Of a stretch of 9,911 nucleotides of DNA, positions 6,872 to 9,911 are shown one piece after another (within the stretch, counting starts at the first letter, position 1; the number at the start of each line of letters is the position of its first letter). The translations under genes were made by a program, and so were the position numbers. The notes beneath the pieces are model-generated. The model did not search any database, was not told the DNA's origin, and saw nothing but the letters and a program-made list of their open reading frames with translations. The DNA is from JBFMCC01 sp034435275 (GTDB lineage Bacteria > Chloroflexota > Anaerolineae > Anaerolineales > Villigracilaceae): positions 1-9,911 of the forward strand of contig DAOTXP010000293.1 of the NCBI GenBank assembly GCA_034435275.1, in the 5' to 3' direction.

Positions 6872-6880
6872 TGATACAAT
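6872..6880 (+). promoter_or_regulatory. Proximal extended -10 promoter, probably giving a leaderless mRNA
   Basis: TGATACAAT fits an extended -10 element (TGN plus TACAAT). It ends only six bases before the histidine kinase ATG at 6887, and no Shine-Dalgarno sequence lies between. Transcription would begin at or next to the A of the ATG, so translation would be leaderless. A -35-like TTACAC lies at 6848-6853, but its 21-bp spacing is too long for normal use. Confidence 0.5.
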
Positions 6881-6886
6881 CGCGCC

Positions 6887-8419
6887 ATGCTTCCCGATTT
6901 CCGCGTCCGCCAACGCGACTACTTGCTGGAGATCACCCGCCTCATCACCCAGGATCTCGACCTGGAAAAACTGCTGGCGCGCATTCTGCGCGTTTCCATT
7001 GAAATCCTGGCCGGACAGGCTGGTCTGATTGCGCTAAAGGAAGCCGAAGGCTGGCGCGTGGCGGCTGCGCACGGCATCCCGCCCGCCTTTCTCAGTTATC
7101 TCGCCCCTCTTCTGGCTGAAGAAAAAGTCTCCGAACTCAACGTGGCCGAACTCAACCGTATGTTGAAGGACCTGACCTATACCGCCAGCATGGGACTGCT
7201 CAACGGCGTCGGCCTGCCTCTCGCCGCGCATGGACAGGTCATCGGCGTGATCTTCATCTTCCGCAATTATCCCGACCTGTTCTCTGCCAACGACAAAATC
7301 CTGCTCGGCTCTTTCGCCAACCAGGCCGCCATCGCCGTATACAACGCCCGTCTATACGGACAGGTCAACTACGAGAAGCAAAGGCTCGACGCCCTGCTCG
7401 ATTCCGCCGCCGACGGCATCCTCATCCTCAATGCCGACCTGACCATCGAGCGCGCTAACGACGCTTTCGAAAAACTGTACGGTCAGACTCACGACGAATT
7501 GATCGGCCGCCCTCATTCGGAAGTCATCCGCTGGGCGCGGCCACCCCAAGGCGAGACTCTCGAAGAGGCCGAATCCAACGGCTGGCCGCTGACACCAAAT
7601 GCAACGCTTTACGTGGAAGGCGACCTCGAACGGTCTGAGCCTCCCCCTGTGCCGGTCGGCGTGACCTACGCGCCGCTTCTCTCCCCGGAAGGCAGGCTTC
7701 GCAATGTCATCGTCAGCGTGCGCGACATCACCCACTTCCGCACCGCGGAAGAGATCAAGAGCACATTCATCTCCGTCGTCAGCCACGAACTGCGTACACC
7801 CGTCGCGCTCATCAAGGGGTACGCGTCCACCCTGCGCCGCGACGACGCCAAGTGGGACAAGCACACCATCAGCGATTCGCTGGCGGTTATCGAAGAGGAG
7901 GCCGACCGCCTCTCGAAGATGATTGACGATCTGCTCGATGCCTCGCGTTTGCAGGCAGGCGGTCTCAGCCTGAACCGCGCCGATGTGGCGCTCCCCAGCC
8001 TCGCGTCGCGCGTGACCGAACGCTTCGCGGCGCAGTCCCCGAAGCATCGCCTCGTCACCGACTTTCCCGAAAAGTTCCCCATCATCCTCGCCGATGAGAC
8101 GCGCATCGAGCAGGTGCTTGCCAACCTCGTGTCCAACTCGTTGAAATACGCGCCCGAGGGCGAGATTCGCATCAGCGGCTCTGCCCGGCCTGAACAGGTC
8201 ATTGTGTGCGTCAGCGACGAGGGCCCAGGCATCGAGGCCAAGGACCTGCCGCACATCTTCGACCGCTTCTACCGCTCGACCAACGCCGTCAAGCAGACGA
8301 AAGGCGCGGGGCTGGGACTCTACCTCGCCCGCGCCATCGTCGAAGCGCACGGCGGGCGCATCTGGGCCGATCCCCAACCCAATGCGGGTGCGCGCATCTG
8401 TTTCTCGCTGCCGCGCTGA
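6887..8419 (+). CDS. Soluble GAF-PAS sensor histidine kinase
   Basis: A 510-residue two-component sensor kinase with no signal peptide or transmembrane helix, so it should sense a cytoplasmic cue. Residues 18-157 form a GAF domain (ITQDLDLEKLLARIL... through FANQAAIAVYNARLYG). Residues 165-285 form a PAS domain (LDSAADGILILNADLTIERAN...). HisKA contains the phospho-acceptor H300 in FISVVSHELRTP. The ATPase domain has N417 in the N box (NLVSNSLKYAP), the G1 box DEGPGIE (444-450), the F box FDRFYR (458-463) and the G2 box GAGLGL (473-478), all intact. The enzyme should autophosphorylate H300 and pass the phosphate to a response regulator, but none is in the window. It diverges from the surface-protein gene and shares its intergenic control region. 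ATG 6887 is preferred because the GAF-leading helix starts directly after it and a TACAAT box precedes it. Confidence 0.95.
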   Translation: MLPDFRVRQRDYLLEITRLITQDLDLEKLLARILRVSIEILAGQAGLIALKEAEGWRVAAAHGIPPAFLSYLAPLLAEEKVSELNVAELNRMLKDLTYTASMGLLNGVGLPLAAHGQVIGVIFIFRNYPDLFSANDKILLGSFANQAAIAVYNARLYGQVNYEKQRLDALLDSAADGILILNADLTIERANDAFEKLYGQTHDELIGRPHSEVIRWARPPQGETLEEAESNGWPLTPNATLYVEGDLERSEPPPVPVGVTYAPLLSPEGRLRNVIVSVRDITHFRTAEEIKSTFISVVSHELRTPVALIKGYASTLRRDDAKWDKHTISDSLAVIEEEADRLSKMIDDLLDASRLQAGGLSLNRADVALPSLASRVTERFAAQSPKHRLVTDFPEKFPIILADETRIEQVLANLVSNSLKYAPEGEIRISGSARPEQVIVCVSDEGPGIEAKDLPHIFDRFYRSTNAVKQTKGAGLGLYLARAIVEAHGGRIWADPQPNAGARICFSLPR

Positions 8420-8426
8420 TATTGAA

Positions 8427-8480
8427 CTGCGAAGACGCGAAGAAAAAATTTGCGCTCTGCGAACTTCGCGCGGTGAAGCG
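8427..8480 (+). repeat. Degenerate palindromic GCGAAG-type intergenic repeat
   Basis: CGCGAAG (8436-8442) and CTTCGCG (8464-8470) are perfect inverted 7-mers. Between them lie an A6 run and a smaller nested hairpin (TTTGC/GCGAA). GCGAAG is also repeated directly at 8429-8434 and 8437-8442. The layout resembles dispersed palindromic elements of the form GCGAAGACGCGAAG...CTTCGCGGTGAA that I recall from environmental bacterial genomes, including Chloroflexota; that recollection is not verified. There is no T tract, so it is not a standard terminator for the kinase gene. Confidence 0.5.
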
Positions 8481-8490
8481 CAATGCAGGG

Positions 8491-8496
8491 TAAAAT
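8491..8496 (+). promoter_or_regulatory. Possible -10 box for the CpXC gene
   Basis: TAAAAT lies 44 bases before the ATG at 8541. No convincing -35 hexamer was seen at normal spacing, so this is weak. If used, the leader would consist mostly of the heptanucleotide repeat. Confidence 0.25.
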
Positions 8497-8503
8497 AAAG
8501 CCC

Positions 8504-8538
8504 GCAATCCAAAATCTAAAATCAGAAATCGAAAATCT
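8504..8538 (+). repeat. Heptanucleotide tandem repeat next to the CpXC start codon
   Basis: Five consecutive 7-base units: GCAATCC, AAAATCT, AAAATCA, GAAATCG, AAAATCT. The common core is AAATC. The run ends two bases before the ATG at 8541 and takes the place of a Shine-Dalgarno sequence. Short heptameric tandem repeats are known in cyanobacteria (STRR sequences), and similar AATCCAAA runs are, as I recall, frequent in Chloroflexota intergenic DNA. Confidence 0.6.
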
Positions 8539-8540
8539 CC

Positions 8541-9911
8541 ATGCCTCAAACCCAAGTCTCCTGCCCGCGCTGTAAACAGCCCGTTCCCGCCAACGTCGAG
8601 CAACTCTTTGACGTGACCTCCGACCCCGGCGCGAAACAACGCCTGCTGGGCGGCGTCTCCAACTACGTCCGCTGTCCCTATTGCGGACACGAAGGCCGCC
8701 TCGCCACCCCGATTGTCTATCACGACAACGAAAAAGAACTCCTGCTCACCTACTTCCCGCCTGAACTCAGCCTGCCGGTCAACGAACAGGAGAGATTAAT
8801 CGGCCCGCTCATCAAGCAGGTCACGGACCGCCTGCCAGCCGAAAAACGCAAAGGCTACCTGCTCAACCCGCAGGCCAACCTGACCTACGAGTCGATGATC
8901 GAGACCATCCTCGGCAAGGACGGCATCACGCCCGAAATGCTCAAGGCCCAGCAGGAGCGTATCAGCCTGATTGATCGCCTCCTGCAAGCCTCCAGCGCGG
9001 ACGTCCGCTCCGAGATCCTCAAGCAGAACGAAAAACTGCTCGACGAACAATTCTTCGCGCTGTTCAGCCGTCTGGCCCAATCCGCCGCGGCCAGCGGACA
9101 GGAAAAACTGGCCGAGGCCATGGTCGCCCTGCAGGAGCAATTGCTGAAAGAGACCGAGTTTGGCCGCGGACTGCACGAATCCGTCCAGGAAATGGAAGCG
9201 GCCGCCAAGTCCCTGCAGGAAGCGGGACAGGGTCTCACCCGCGAGAAACTGCTCGAACTGATGATCGCTTCACCCAGCGAGGCGCGCCTGCGCGCCTACG
9301 TCAGCCTGGCGCGCGGCGGCATGGACTACGTCTTTTTCCAGAATCTCACGGAGCGCATCGACCGGTCCAGCGGCGATGAGAAAAAGAAACTCGAAAGCCT
9401 GCGCGAAAAACTGCTGGATTACACCAACGAGATTGACCGCCAGATCGAGGCGCGCCTCAAGCAGGCGCAGAGTCTGGTCGAGTCGATTCTGTCACAGCAG
9501 GACGTGGCGAAGGCCACCCGCGACAACCTCCAAAACTTTACACAGGACGCGGTGGATTTGGTCAGCCAGATGTTGAAGCAGGCTTCGGACAAGAACGATT
9601 ACGAGCGCATGGGAAAGTTGCAAAAGATGGTCGAGGTGTTGCGCGAGGCCAGCACCCCGCCGCCCGAGGTGGTCCTGATCGAGCAGATGCTCGAACTGCC
9701 CGACCCGGCCGCGGTCGAAAAGTTCCTCACCGAACACGAGAAGGAAATCACGCCTCAGTTCATGGAGATGCTCGGCGGCCTCGTCGCCCAGACCGACGCC
9801 CAATTCGCCCGGGCAAAAGACCTGTCCACAGAAGACAAGGCCATGCAGGAAAAATTGGGAATGGTCTACAAGGCCGCGCTGAAGCTGTCGATGAAAAAGC
9901 AAATGGGATGA
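8541..9911 (+). CDS. CpXC-domain protein with long helical C-terminal region
   Basis: A 456-residue protein whose TGA (9909-9911) is the last codon of the window. Residues 6 to about 125 form a CpXC domain, named for its Cys-Pro-X-Cys motifs: CPRC at 8-11 and CPYC at 45-48. The four cysteines probably bind one zinc ion as a split ribbon; this domain is widespread in bacteria but its function is unknown. Residues 130-456 are almost entirely predicted helix: rich in E, K, Q, L and A, with coiled-coil-like stretches such as 270-315, and no signal peptide or membrane segment. It should be cytoplasmic. It lies 121 bp after the histidine kinase stop on the same strand, but the intervening repeats make co-transcription uncertain. 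The start at 8541 is chosen because the first CPxC motif follows at once; no Shine-Dalgarno sequence is present. The role of the helical part is unknown. Confidence 0.85.
   Translation: MPQTQVSCPRCKQPVPANVEQLFDVTSDPGAKQRLLGGVSNYVRCPYCGHEGRLATPIVYHDNEKELLLTYFPPELSLPVNEQERLIGPLIKQVTDRLPAEKRKGYLLNPQANLTYESMIETILGKDGITPEMLKAQQERISLIDRLLQASSADVRSEILKQNEKLLDEQFFALFSRLAQSAAASGQEKLAEAMVALQEQLLKETEFGRGLHESVQEMEAAAKSLQEAGQGLTREKLLELMIASPSEARLRAYVSLARGGMDYVFFQNLTERIDRSSGDEKKKLESLREKLLDYTNEIDRQIEARLKQAQSLVESILSQQDVAKATRDNLQNFTQDAVDLVSQMLKQASDKNDYERMGKLQKMVEVLREASTPPPEVVLIEQMLELPDPAAVEKFLTEHEKEITPQFMEMLGGLVAQTDAQFARAKDLSTEDKAMQEKLGMVYKAALKLSMKKQMG

Noticed and set aside
6540..6874. Small plus-strand frames (62-81 codons) in the divergent intergenic region
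   Set aside because: No ribosome-binding sites, low-complexity composition, and overlap with promoter and terminator signals on both strands.
8436..8470. Intrinsic terminator after the histidine kinase
   Set aside because: The stem has a 21-base loop and no T run after it; it fits a dispersed palindromic repeat better.
7352..8512. 386-codon minus-strand frame opposite the histidine kinase
   Set aside because: The plus strand carries every kinase motif in order; the antisense product has no recognisable features.

Overview
The window looks like chromosomal DNA from a Chloroflexota bacterium, probably in or near the Anaerolineae. This rests on three things: a CpXC-domain protein, a giant DUF11-type surface protein with its own C-terminal sortase and an LPATGFAPG linker, and a likely leaderless promoter with a TACAAT box just before an ATG. 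The placement is inference from gene content; no rRNA or other phylogenetic marker is present.

Layout. Positions 1-133 hold the last 43 codons of a ROK-family sugar kinase or regulator (+). A class-III PLP-dependent aminotransferase (+, 238-1566) follows, probably in the same operon. A strong stem-loop at 1587-1614 separates it from the convergent gene on the minus strand (1621-6513). That gene encodes a 1630-residue secreted protein: signal peptide, N-terminal beta-sandwich region, about six DUF11-like repeats (one split by a jelly-roll-like insert), an LPATG motif, then a complete sortase domain instead of the usual membrane anchor.

The AT-richer divergent intergenic region (6514-6886) is dense with signals. 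On the minus strand, a good sigma-70-type promoter is followed about 90-130 bp later by a hairpin with a T9 tract, all upstream of the surface-protein start. This could be an attenuated leader or a small RNA. On the plus strand, two related promoter-like elements precede a soluble GAF-PAS histidine kinase (6887-8419). After a 121-bp gap holding a degenerate palindromic repeat and a heptanucleotide tandem repeat lies a CpXC-domain protein (8541-9911) with a long helical C-terminal half.

The most notable item is the surface protein. It carries both a sortase recognition motif and a sortase with all three catalytic residues in one chain, with no membrane segment between or after them. This suggests a self-processing or self-attaching envelope protein. 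The kinase is divergent from it and has no response regulator in the window, so a regulatory link is possible but unproven.
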